Source of the DNA: Shimazuella soli
GTDB taxonomy: Bacteria; Bacillota; Bacilli; Thermoactinomycetales; Thermoactinomycetaceae
Direction of reading: 5' to 3'
NCBI RefSeq assembly: GCF_022511585.1
Contig: NZ_JAKWBN010000002.1
Span: 248,001 to 312,000, forward strand
Length of the DNA: 64,000 nt
Each line of letters starts with the position of its first letter. Within the stretch, counting starts at the first letter, position 1. A program made the translations under genes and the position numbers. Shown one piece after another: positions 1 through 6,563 of this stretch. Below the pieces are notes generated by a model. It was not told the DNA's origin, did not search any database, and worked only from the letters and a program-made list of their open reading frames with translations.

Positions 1-655
1 TTTCTCTTCCTAAGATTTTGATTGCTGCAACTGGATCAATTCCTTGCCACCACATATGACTTGGATCGAAGTTGGCACCAATCACCTCCCCTACAGCCTC
101 TCGTAATTTCAATAAGGTTGCTGGAGTGTGAACAGAGAAACCACCGTGAAGTTCCAAAGCGATTTTCACGTTATGATCTTCGGCGAATTTTCCTGCTTCC
201 TTCCAATAAGGAATAATTTTCTCTTCCCACTGCCATTTTAAGACGTCACGATACTCAGTAGGCCAAGTAACGACAGGCCAGTTTGGATATTTTGCATTTT
301 CTTGGTCCCCTGGGGTGCCAGAAAAACAATTAATTACTGGAACATCTAACTTTTCTGCTAATTGTACAGTTTGGAGAAACAATTGGTGTGATTCTTCAGC
401 ATAAGCACGATCTGGAGTCAGTGGATTTCCATGACAACTAAAAGCACTAATCGTCAATCCTCTATCATCGATTGCTTTTTTGAAAGCTCGTAATTTGGAC
501 TCATCCGCTAGGAGCTCTTCAGGATTACAATGTGCGTTGCCAGGATAGCAGCCAGTGCCAATTTCCACTGCTTCAATGCCTTTTGCTTTGACATGATCTA
601 GCATGTCTTCGAAATTCATTTTGCTAAATAGTACTGTAAAAGTACCGAGTTTCAT
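1..655 (-). CDS. Sugar phosphate isomerase/epimerase, TIM-barrel family (3' end outside window)
   Basis: The frame opens at an ATG preceded by AAGGATGA and runs off the left edge, so only about the first 218 residues are visible. The N-terminus MKLGTFTVLFSKMNFEDML and later segments with an ELH triad (ALELHGGF) and NFDPSHMWWQG match the xylose-isomerase-like barrel family (IolE and related epimerases), whose metal is bound by such Glu, Asp and His residues. It should act on a cytosolic sugar or sugar derivative; the substrate is not visible. It is divergent from a LacI regulator, with LacI-type operators and a cre-like site in the shared gap, which implies sugar-inducible, catabolite-repressed expression. 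Confidence 0.85.
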   Translation of the reverse strand, partial: MKLGTFTVLFSKMNFEDMLDHVKAKGIEAVEIGTGCYPGNAHCNPEELLADESKLRAFKKAIDDRGLTISAFSCHGNPLTPDRAYAEESHQLFLQTVQLAEKLDVPVINCFSGTPGDQENAKYPNWPVVTWPTEYRDVLKWQWEEKIIPYWKEAGKFAEDHNVKIALELHGGFSVHTPATLLKLREAVGEVIGANFDPSHMWWQGIDPVAAIKILGRE

Positions 656-679
656 GTAAATCATCCTTTATAAAATACT

Positions 680-694
680 GGAAAACGTTTGCAC
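680..694. promoter_or_regulatory. LacI-type operator near the isomerase start
   Basis: GGAAAACGTTTGCAC lies 25 bases upstream of the minus-strand isomerase start. It shares the core AAACGTTTGC with the site at 943-956 in front of the LacI gene; a weaker AACGTTTGCC stands at 796-805. The regulator encoded at 969-1979 probably binds these. Confidence 0.6.
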
Positions 695-760
695 GAAATG
701 GATAAATCATGCAATCCATTGTGCAAGGATGTCCGATAACTTGACACAAAAAAAACAAAA

Positions 761-774
761 AGAAACCGCTTTCA
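761..774. promoter_or_regulatory. cre-like site (CcpA)
   Basis: AGAAACCGCTTTCA read on the minus strand is TGAAAGCGGTTTCT, close to the Firmicute cre consensus TGWAANCGNTNWCA. It lies between the divergent isomerase and LacI genes, so carbon catabolite control is inferred. Confidence 0.5.
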
Positions 775-908
775 TATGTGGTAAATTACCAGACTAACGT
801 TTGCCTCTATCCTACAATAAAAAAAACGATATGGAAACAGTTTTTTTTATGCAATTTTAGGCAATGTTGAAGAAATTATATTAAAATATATAAAATTCTA
901 TACGGACT

Positions 909-956
909 TTGCATATGTTTTCTTATCTGTTAATATGGTAGTGGAAACGTTTGCAC
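909..956 (+). promoter_or_regulatory. lacI-family promoter with overlapping operator
   Basis: TTGCAT (909-914) and TAATAT (931-936) are spaced by 16 bases. The operator-like GGAAACGTTTGCAC (943-956) sits over the start of transcription and touches the ribosome site AGGAGG. The arrangement suggests autorepression. Confidence 0.5.
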
Positions 957-968
957 AGGAGGTGGAAT

Positions 969-1979
969 ATGTCTGCTGTAACAATTAAAGATGTAGCTCA
1001 GTTAGCAGGTGTTTCACCTTCGACTGTATCTCGGGTGATATCCAATCATCCGAAGATAAGCCCAGCTACTAGAAAAAAAGTGCGAGATGCAATGCATCAG
1101 TTAGATTATCATCCAAATATCATGGCGAAAAGTTTAGTATCAAAGAATACGAATACAATTGGTCTCGTCCTTCCATACTCTTCGGATAATTTATTTATTA
1201 ACCCTTTTTTCTCTGAAGTTTTAAGAGGAATGTTAGCATATGCAAATAATAAAAATTATGACCTGCTCCTATCATCTGCTAGAAATCAAAGGGAAGAGTT
1301 AGAAGCGATCAATCGAATGGTATTAGGGAAACGTATAGATGGTGTAGTCTTAATGAGTCCAAGCCGGGACGATGTGATTGTAAAAAAATTAATGGAGTAT
1401 GATTTTCCATTTGTATTACTAGGCAGGTCTTTGGAATATCCGGATGTTCTATCCGTTAATAACGATAATATAAAAGCTTCTTTTGATCTTACGAATTATC
1501 TAATAGCTCAAGGGCATCAAAAGATTGGGATTGTGACTGGGAAACCAGAGTTAGTAGTATCAGAGGATCGTTTATCAGGTTTCCAGCGAGCATTGAGACA
1601 AGCGGGACTTCCGTTAAATCCAGATTGGATAGTCAGCGCAGAAATGTTGGAGAAAAATGCTTACCATACCATTTCCATGTTGATGAATGCAGGAGATCGT
1701 CCAACGGCAATTTTGGTAATCGATGATGTAATTGCGATTAGTTTGATTCGCGAACTTGCGGAGATTGGTTTTGGAGTTCCTGAAGATATCTCCATTGTCG
1801 GCTTTAATAATATATATATGTCCGAAATGAGTAATCCACCCCTTACCACCATTGATGTAGGAATCTATCAATTAGGTTATCAAACCATACAACAACTAAT
1901 TCGTAAATTAGCTGGGGAAGATCATCCATCAAAGGTAACCGTACCTCATCGATTGGTTGTTCGGGAATCTACGAAGTAA
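969..1979 (+). CDS. LacI family transcriptional regulator
   Basis: A protein of 336 residues with the LacI HTH at residues 1-50 (VTIKDVAQLAGVSPSTVSRV, then the hinge helix) followed by a periplasmic-binding-protein-like sensor domain (IGLVLPYSS onwards; SIVGFNN near the end). The start is the ATG at 969, which follows AGGAGGTGG; an in-frame TTG at 951 lies inside the operator and is less likely. It is divergent from the sugar isomerase gene and probably represses it and itself through the AAACGTTTGC sites. The effector is not evident. Confidence 0.9.
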   Translation: MSAVTIKDVAQLAGVSPSTVSRVISNHPKISPATRKKVRDAMHQLDYHPNIMAKSLVSKNTNTIGLVLPYSSDNLFINPFFSEVLRGMLAYANNKNYDLLLSSARNQREELEAINRMVLGKRIDGVVLMSPSRDDVIVKKLMEYDFPFVLLGRSLEYPDVLSVNNDNIKASFDLTNYLIAQGHQKIGIVTGKPELVVSEDRLSGFQRALRQAGLPLNPDWIVSAEMLEKNAYHTISMLMNAGDRPTAILVIDDVIAISLIRELAEIGFGVPEDISIVGFNNIYMSEMSNPPLTTIDVGIYQLGYQTIQQLIRKLAGEDHPSKVTVPHRLVVRESTK

Positions 1980-1982
1980 ATT

Positions 1983-2342
1983 TTAGTTGTAGGGATCTAC
2001 TTCCTCTATGAGATAGGGGTCGATTTCTGCTATCAATAGATCAAACATTTTATCTTCTAGGTGTCGATTGCTCACTCCTAGCTGATCTATATAGGGTAGG
2101 ATAGTATCTACAAAAGCGGTTACTTTTTGGAGTTCAGAAACTTTCCAGGCATAATGATAGGGAAACTTACTTATCTCTTCTATAAAATGTTCCAAACTGA
2201 TATTAGAAGTAATAGTTGCATAGTCAAATGCATGAGGAACTTCCACAATTCCAAGGTATCCGGAGGAGTCATGAGAAAAGGATTTCGTCCATATGGCTTT
2301 TTGTTTTTTCATATGTAAGTGAAAATCGTTCATTTTATCCAT
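1983..2342 (-). CDS. Hypothetical protein, 119 residues
   Basis: Convergent with the LacI gene and only three bases from its stop. The ATG at 2342 follows AAAGGGAGC, so it is preferred to an upstream in-frame start at 2393. The product is acidic and aromatic-rich (MDKMNDFHLHMKKQK at the start, LIEEVDPYN at the end) with no signal peptide, membrane helix or familiar motif. The start signal and the stop-to-stop packing support a real gene; the function is unknown. Confidence 0.6.
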   Translation of the reverse strand: MDKMNDFHLHMKKQKAIWTKSFSHDSSGYLGIVEVPHAFDYATITSNISLEHFIEEISKFPYHYAWKVSELQKVTAFVDTILPYIDQLGVSNRHLEDKMFDLLIAEIDPYLIEEVDPYN

Positions 2343-2386
2343 AGAAATCGCTCCCTTTAAATGTATCTTTATTAGCATAACAGAAA

Positions 2387-2408
2387 AGATCACACCTCGG
2401 TGTGATCT
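2387..2408 (-). terminator. Intrinsic terminator
   Basis: AGATCACACC/GGTGTGATCT is a 10-bp stem with a two-base loop. On the minus strand it is followed by TTTTC. It stands directly after the small reading frame that ends at 2414. Confidence 0.6.
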
Positions 2409-2413
2409 CTAGA

Positions 2414-2539
2414 TTAGGTGCAGTTTGGTATTTCAGCTTGTTCCAATAGAGCAGCTTGTGTTTCAGTGAGAGGAATAACCACTGGTACAATAGTAGTATT
2501 GTCCTTCAGTGTGATGTTATTGCAGCATCTGTGAAAGCG
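2414..2539 (-). pseudogene. 3' fragment of an unidentified small gene
   Basis: A minus-strand frame reads RCCNNITLKDNTTIVP, then VVIPLTETQAALLEQ and ends IPNCT at a stop followed at once by a terminator. The frame is closed upstream by a TAA at 2540-2542, and no start codon with a ribosome site is visible. The regular peptide and the correctly placed terminator suggest the 3' end of a former gene. The family is not recognised. Confidence 0.35.
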
Positions 2540-2629
2540 TTAGAAAATATCTACTATACTTATTCCGATTGGATTTTAGAATATAATAGGGGAAGAATAG
2601 ATAAAGTATTCATGGACTAATGAAAATAT

Positions 2630-2658
2630 TTGCTTTTTAATTGATATTATGTTATAAT
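2630..2658 (+). promoter_or_regulatory. Sigma-A type promoter of the candidate ncRNA
   Basis: TTGCTT (2630-2635), a 17-base spacer and TATAAT (2653-2658). No reading frame with a ribosome site follows before the terminator at 2841-2875. Confidence 0.55.
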
Positions 2659-2664
2659 ATCCAT

Positions 2665-2877
2665 CGTGTTGAAATATGCAAAGATGTAAACAGAGAAAGT
2701 TCAATTGTTGGAAGCCCAATTCATTTGGCGCGGTCTTCGGAGCCGCAAAGATGAAAGAGAGGTAGGGCTTTTGTCGTTTTAGGTTTTCCATGCAAGGTAA
2801 AAGAGAAGTTTCTTTGTTTCTCGAAAACAGTTCATCATATAAAAAGCCGCATCCAATTAATTGGGTGTGGCTTTTCC
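2665..2877 (+). ncRNA. Candidate structured RNA, about 210 nt (6S-like architecture?)
   Basis: A good promoter and an intrinsic terminator bound a stretch without a credible gene. It can fold as an extended rod. CAGAGAAA near the 5' side pairs with TTTCTTTG near the 3' side around an open central region. Inside, GCCC/GGGC and TTCAT/ATGAA stems enclose a GCGGTC-TTCG-type hairpin. A closing stem, a large internal bubble and a terminal arm, at about 200 nt, are the general features of 6S RNA. I do not recognise the primary sequence, so the family assignment is only a suggestion. Confidence 0.4.
2841..2875 (+). terminator. Intrinsic terminator of the candidate ncRNA
   Basis: AAAAGCCGCATCC pairs with GGGTGTGGCTTTT across an AATTAATT loop, ending in a T tract. 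Confidence 0.65.
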
Positions 2878-2907
2878 AATCTATTTTGATGATATATTTT
2901 TGCGGCC

Positions 2908-2942
2908 TGACAGAGAAAGCGTTAGCTGCTCACTCTGTCAGT
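2908..2942 (-). terminator. GC-rich hairpin downstream of gene 2973-3282
   Basis: CTGACAGAG and CTCTGTCAG form a 9-bp stem with a loop of about 17 bases. There is no clear T tract. A similar hairpin (CCCGTCAGAGAA/TTCTCTGACGGG, 3445-3479) follows the next cassette. Confidence 0.4.
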
Positions 2943-2944
2943 TT

Positions 2945-3312
2945 GTTCTGAGACGAAGCAGCCGAATGACGATCAGCGTTCGGATAGACGTTTGATGATG
3001 TTCGTCAACCTAGAAGACTCGAAGTCTTCTTCCGCAGCATCGACCGCCGCAGGCTGAAGATTGCACAGGATCAACTGAAGATCACAGTCTCCCTTGGTGA
3101 AGTCATCCCGAGTTATGGCGGCAGCAACGAAAGCACTCTGCTTCGTCCCATTTGTGCGAAAGACGTCGAGAGCAGCATCCTTCATCAGGCGCACACCCTC
3201 GGATATCTTTGCAATGGGGACAGTAGACTCGCACTCCTTGAGGAGCTGTGCGATCATGTCCTGAAAATCAGTCTGGGGCATATTCCGTTTTCTCGTTCGA
3301 TTCACTCAGAAC
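2945..3312. repeat. 8-bp inverted repeat bracketing the GC-rich gene, copy 1
   Basis: GTTCTGAG (2945-2952) and CTCAGAAC (3305-3312) flank the minus-strand gene at 2973-3282. The same pair brackets the gene at 3494-4066. Just outside the left copy is a hairpin (CTGACAGAG/CTCTGTCAG, 2908-2942). Confidence 0.6.
2973..3282 (-). CDS. GC-rich hypothetical protein, about 102 residues
   Basis: The frame could start at ATG 3282 (MPQTDFQDMIAQLLKECEST) or at GTG 3305, which lies inside the inverted repeat. The product is soluble and helical-looking and ends LTNIIKRLSER, with no domain I recognise. Its codons are clearly more GC-rich than those of neighbouring genes, and it lacks a strong ribosome site. 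It resembles its neighbour at 3494-4066 in base composition, orientation and bracketing repeats, not in sequence. Horizontal acquisition is inferred. Confidence 0.55.
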
Positions 3313-3444
3313 TTACAATTCTTATTTTATATCCTATAATTTTTATTTATTTTTTGCAATAAACCAAAGTTATTGGTATAAAAATAAAAATCCACACATT
3401 CAGCGTGGATTTTTTTGTATATAGAAATCTATTATTTCGGCCCC

Positions 3445-3479
3445 CCGTCAGAGAAGAGCGGTGCAATTCTCTGACGGGT
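3445..3479 (-). terminator. GC-rich hairpin downstream of gene 3494-4066
   Basis: A 12-bp perfect stem CCCGTCAGAGAA/TTCTCTGACGGG around an 11-base loop, immediately outside the GTTCTGAG repeat. It shares the TCAGAGA core with the hairpin of the first cassette. Confidence 0.45.
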
Positions 3480-3480
3480 G

Positions 3481-4087
3481 GTTCTGAGAGTGATTAGTCT
3501 CTGGGTCGCGACCGTCGAGCAGCCTTGACATCTACATCGAACCTGTAATCCTCACGAGCGGCTCTGACCGCATCAGTGAGCTTTGTAAGAAGCACGGTCT
3601 CCAGTGTTTCATTGCGGTCGGCAAATTGTTTGCAAGCCTTCCGAGCAGCCTGATTGGCTGCGGAGCGTGCATGTTTGCCTTTCTGCTTGAAGATCAGCTG
3701 GGCAGCAATCTTCATCGCGAGAAAACCATTTTCGATTTTCTCGGTGGAGAAGGTGGCTTCAAGGGTAGCGATGTCATCCAAGGATGCCATCAACTTTTGG
3801 GCATTGGTGTCGCCGTCCTCAGCCTTATTGATGACTTCCAGAGCTTCGAAGATGAGGTCACGGATCAAATACTCTGCGAACTCCTGTTCCAGTTCCCGAC
3901 GGGGACCCTTCCGATTACATGTGAATTCCTTAGCAGCTGAATCCGCAGCAGAAAGGGCTTCCTTTTGTTCTTCAGGAGAATCCGGGTTCTTCCGAAGAAC
4001 TCGGAGCGCAGCAGCAAGCATGACCTGCTGACCCTGCTCGACTGCTGTGTTCAAGTTCCCTTTCAAGTCATTCCTTTCTCTCAGAAC
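3481..4087. repeat. 8-bp inverted repeat bracketing the GC-rich gene, copy 2
   Basis: GTTCTGAG (3481-3488) and CTCAGAAC (4080-4087) flank the gene at 3494-4066. The sequence and orientation are identical to the pair around 2973-3282. Confidence 0.6.
3494..4066 (-). CDS. GC-rich hypothetical protein, 190 residues
   Basis: The start is TTG at 4066, eight bases after AAAGGA; an ATG just upstream is out of frame. The protein is alanine- and charge-rich and probably all-helical (for example AAALRVLRKNPDSPEEQ and KHARSAANQAARKACKQF), ending in a basic tail ARRSRPRD. No signal, membrane helix or known domain is seen. Codon use is GC-rich compared with the region. It lies inside the GTTCTGAG/CTCAGAAC bracket and is followed by a strong hairpin, like its smaller neighbour. 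Function unknown. Confidence 0.6.
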   Translation of the reverse strand: MKGNLNTAVEQGQQVMLAAALRVLRKNPDSPEEQKEALSAADSAAKEFTCNRKGPRRELEQEFAEYLIRDLIFEALEVINKAEDGDTNAQKLMASLDDIATLEATFSTEKIENGFLAMKIAAQLIFKQKGKHARSAANQAARKACKQFADRNETLETVLLTKLTDAVRAAREDYRFDVDVKAARRSRPRD

Positions 4088-4136
4088 CGATAATTCCTAA
4101 TCATTATATTATAATTTTCGTTTTTATGGTGCAACA

Positions 4137-4502
4137 TTATGAACTTTCCGCTTGAATTTTAAAATCTTCTGCAACAAATGTCTTTTCATGCCCGACAAAC
4201 CAATGAAATTTACATTTGCTAAAAATCATAAATCGCTGCAAGAGCTTCAAAGTTTTAGGGCGTTTTAAGGCTTGATCAACGGCTTCTTCAGAGGAAAAAA
4301 AGATTTGAACTTGATAAAAAAGATTGCGCAGGGGAGTTTGATCATATTGGTTAAATGGAGTAGATCGGAGTTGAAGGCAGTTAATTTTTTCAATTTCAGG
4401 TATGAGGAGAGAAGAAGATGCGATTTTTTCTTCATAAAATTCCATGATTTCTTCATGATTGGTCTCTGGAGTTAATTCCAATATAAGCGTTATGATATAC
4501 AT
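4137..4502 (-). CDS. Hypothetical protein, possible ferredoxin-like (dimeric alpha/beta barrel) fold
   Basis: A 121-residue product beginning MYIITLILELTPETNHEEI, with ATG preceded by GAAAGGTTG. The pattern of a beta strand, a Glu-rich helix and QLRSTPFNQY followed by another strand resembles small antibiotic-monooxygenase or EthD-like proteins. This is only a fold-level impression. Its base composition is AT-rich like the rest of the chromosome, unlike the two genes beside it. Confidence 0.55.
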   Translation of the reverse strand: MYIITLILELTPETNHEEIMEFYEEKIASSSLLIPEIEKINCLQLRSTPFNQYDQTPLRNLFYQVQIFFSSEEAVDQALKRPKTLKLLQRFMIFSKCKFHWFVGHEKTFVAEDFKIQAESS

Positions 4503-4920
4503 GAGAACAACCTTTCTTATTAAGGATAAAAATATATTTAATAGACTTCAATTCGCTAATATAACTTCATATTCCTACTTGCGGATATATTTATTTTTGG
4601 TTCCAAAATGTTTTTTAAACCGCATACATTTTTTAAGCATGTAAAAATAGAAGTAAAATTGCGTGATTCAAAAATTAGTATCATTCTAGAGAAGGCACTT
4701 GAGCTAAATCGATGAACTCCACAAGTACACCCCATACCATTTAACAAGCGAATGGGATGAATAGTTTTTAAGAAGAATTATTTTTATGGAATGAACGAAA
4801 GTAGTGGGTTGGATATTCTAATACAAGAACTAGGTAAGGAAGAATCAAAGGAAAAACAGAAATAATGGAACTATTTGATATAATAGAGAGGCAAATCGGC
4901 CCTTTCTTCAGAGAGGTACA
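4503..4920. other. Intergenic stretch without a supported gene
   Basis: An AT-rich stretch. A short frame from an ATG at about 4608 reads MFFKPHTFFKHVKIEVKLRD and ends after 35 codons, but it has no ribosome site. I see no promoter that is better than background and no RNA motif. Confidence 0.4.
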
Positions 4921-5694
4921 ATGAATCCCATAGAACCCTTTGCAAACTGGAACAGCAGAGCTATGGCACACCTTCTACGAGAACTGATCGAATCTGTTCG
5001 GGTAGTGTGCTTCGATTTTGATGGACCTATCTGTAAACTCTTCCATGTATACTCTGCCGAAGAGATCGCAGATGCAATGAAGCGTGTTATTCGCCGCCAT
5101 GGTTTGTCTGTAAACTGGAGAGAAAAAGATCCACATGCAATCTACCGATATGCTGCAGCTTCTTGGCAAAATCATCCGGTGTTTCGAGAGCTGGATGCTT
5201 TGTTGACAAGGACCGAATGTTTGGCTGCCCTCACAGCAGAACGAACTCTTCTGTATCGGTTTTTTGTAGAGTTTTTGCTAAAGAGAGAAAAGCAAACCGC
5301 AATTACTACAAATAATTCTCCTAAAGCAGTGGAAGTATTTTCTAGGAGACCGGATGAGAACAGCTACCCTCTATTTGAGGGGTGGATATTTGGTCGAACA
5401 GAAGAGACATTCGATAGGATGAAACCTGATCCGTGTATCCTACAGACCGCATTGGAAACTCTCCATTCGGCACCAAAAGATGCGCTGATGATAGGGAATG
5501 CGGTAACAGACTTCCAGGCTGCACAAAGGGCGGGAACTGCTTTTCTTGGGTATGCACAAACAGATACGGAGTATGTAGACCTAAAGAAAGCAGGGGTTTC
5601 AGTCATCATTCCCAGCTATACATGGGTGTTCCAAGCATTTGGTGTGTGGTATCCCAGTATGCTGGTTTTGGATGACGTAGAGAAATATTACTAG
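4921..5694 (+). CDS. HAD-superfamily hydrolase
   Basis: A cytosolic protein of 257 residues. HAD motif I is CFDFDGPI (residues about 34-41), motif II is TTNNS, motif III is the Lys in RMKPDP, and motif IV is IGNAVTDFQAA, where an Asn replaces the usual first Asp. A helical cap lies between motifs I and II, as in phosphoglycolate-phosphatase-like enzymes. It is expected to be a phosphatase for a small metabolite; the substrate is unknown. The ATG follows AGAGAGG. The gene stands alone and is followed by a stem-loop. Confidence 0.8.
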   Translation: MNPIEPFANWNSRAMAHLLRELIESVRVVCFDFDGPICKLFHVYSAEEIADAMKRVIRRHGLSVNWREKDPHAIYRYAAASWQNHPVFRELDALLTRTECLAALTAERTLLYRFFVEFLLKREKQTAITTNNSPKAVEVFSRRPDENSYPLFEGWIFGRTEETFDRMKPDPCILQTALETLHSAPKDALMIGNAVTDFQAAQRAGTAFLGYAQTDTEYVDLKKAGVSVIIPSYTWVFQAFGVWYPSMLVLDDVEKYY

Positions 5695-5702
5695 GGTTGA
5701 TT

Positions 5703-5733
5703 GGACACCATTTGCAAAATTGAAATGGTGTCC
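5703..5733 (+). terminator. Stem-loop after the HAD gene
   Basis: GGACACCATTT and AAATGGTGTCC form an 11-bp perfect stem. The T tract after it is weak. Confidence 0.5.
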
Positions 5734-5753
5734 AGTTCATTTCATGAATAGAA

Positions 5754-5783
5754 AAAGCATACCTCTTAAAAGAGATATGCTTT
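5754..5783 (-). terminator. Intrinsic terminator of sdhCAB
   Basis: AAAGCATA-CTCTT pairs with AAGAG-TATGCTTT. On the minus strand it runs into TTTTTC, seven bases after the sdhB stop. Confidence 0.75.
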
Positions 5784-5789
5784 AATGAA

Positions 5790-6563
5790 TTAAAAGGACA
5801 ACCATTTTTTAAACATATGTTTCGTTGCTTCTCGGTTCATTGTTGCGATTGCTGTTGTGAGTGGAATCCCTTTTGGACAAGCTTGGACACAGTTTTGTGA
5901 GTTTCCGCATTGTTGCAAACCGCCATCAGAGATCAATGCTTCTGTACGTTCTTCTTTATTGAGAGAACCAGTTGGGTGTGCATTAAATAAGGTTACTTGT
6001 CCTACTGCAAATGGACCTATAAAGGCAGAGTTATCATTTACGTTTGGACACGCTTCTAGGCAAACACCACAAGTCATACATTTGGAAAGCTCATAACGCC
6101 ATTGTTGCTCAGTAGCAGATTGGCGGGGTCCAGGACCTAGATCATGGGTGCCATCTACTGGAATCCATGCTTTTACTTTTTTCAAAGCGTCAAACATCCG
6201 GCCACGATTGACGACAAGGTCACGTATAACTGGGAAAGTGCTCATAGGACCGATACGAATAGGTTGTTCTAGTTTGTCAACTAGAGCAGTACATGCTTGA
6301 CGTGGTTTACCATTGATCACCATAGAACAAGCACCGCAAACTTCTTCTAAGCAGTTGGACTCCCATTGGATCGGTGCAACTTTTTCCCCTTTTGCATTTA
6401 CCGGATTACGCTGAATTTCCATCATTGCAGAGATGACGTTCATGTTCTTCCGGTAAGGGACATGGAATTCTTCTTTGTATGGTTTGCTATCTGGACCATC
6501 TTGTCGAGTAAAAATCAAGTGAACCGTTTTTTGTTGTTCCGCTACAGCTGTTTGTTCACTCAT
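5790..6563 (-). CDS. sdhB: Succinate dehydrogenase iron-sulfur subunit
   Basis: A 257-residue subunit of complex II that passes electrons from FAD to the membrane anchor. The [2Fe-2S] ligands lie in SNCLEEVCGACSM with a later Cys. The [4Fe-4S] and [3Fe-4S] ligands lie in CMTCGVCLEACPN and CGNSQNCVQACPKGIP. The start overlaps the sdhA stop as ATGA, so translation is coupled. It is the last gene of the sdhCAB operon and is followed by a terminator. Confidence 0.97.
   Translation of the reverse strand: MSEQTAVAEQQKTVHLIFTRQDGPDSKPYKEEFHVPYRKNMNVISAMMEIQRNPVNAKGEKVAPIQWESNCLEEVCGACSMVINGKPRQACTALVDKLEQPIRIGPMSTFPVIRDLVVNRGRMFDALKKVKAWIPVDGTHDLGPGPRQSATEQQWRYELSKCMTCGVCLEACPNVNDNSAFIGPFAVGQVTLFNAHPTGSLNKEERTEALISDGGLQQCGNSQNCVQACPKGIPLTTAIATMNREATKHMFKKWLSF

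Noticed and set aside
2665-2877. T-box or known riboswitch
   Set aside because: No T-box GGTGG motif, no S-box, lysine, guanine or c-di-GMP signature, and no gene follows the terminator on the same strand.
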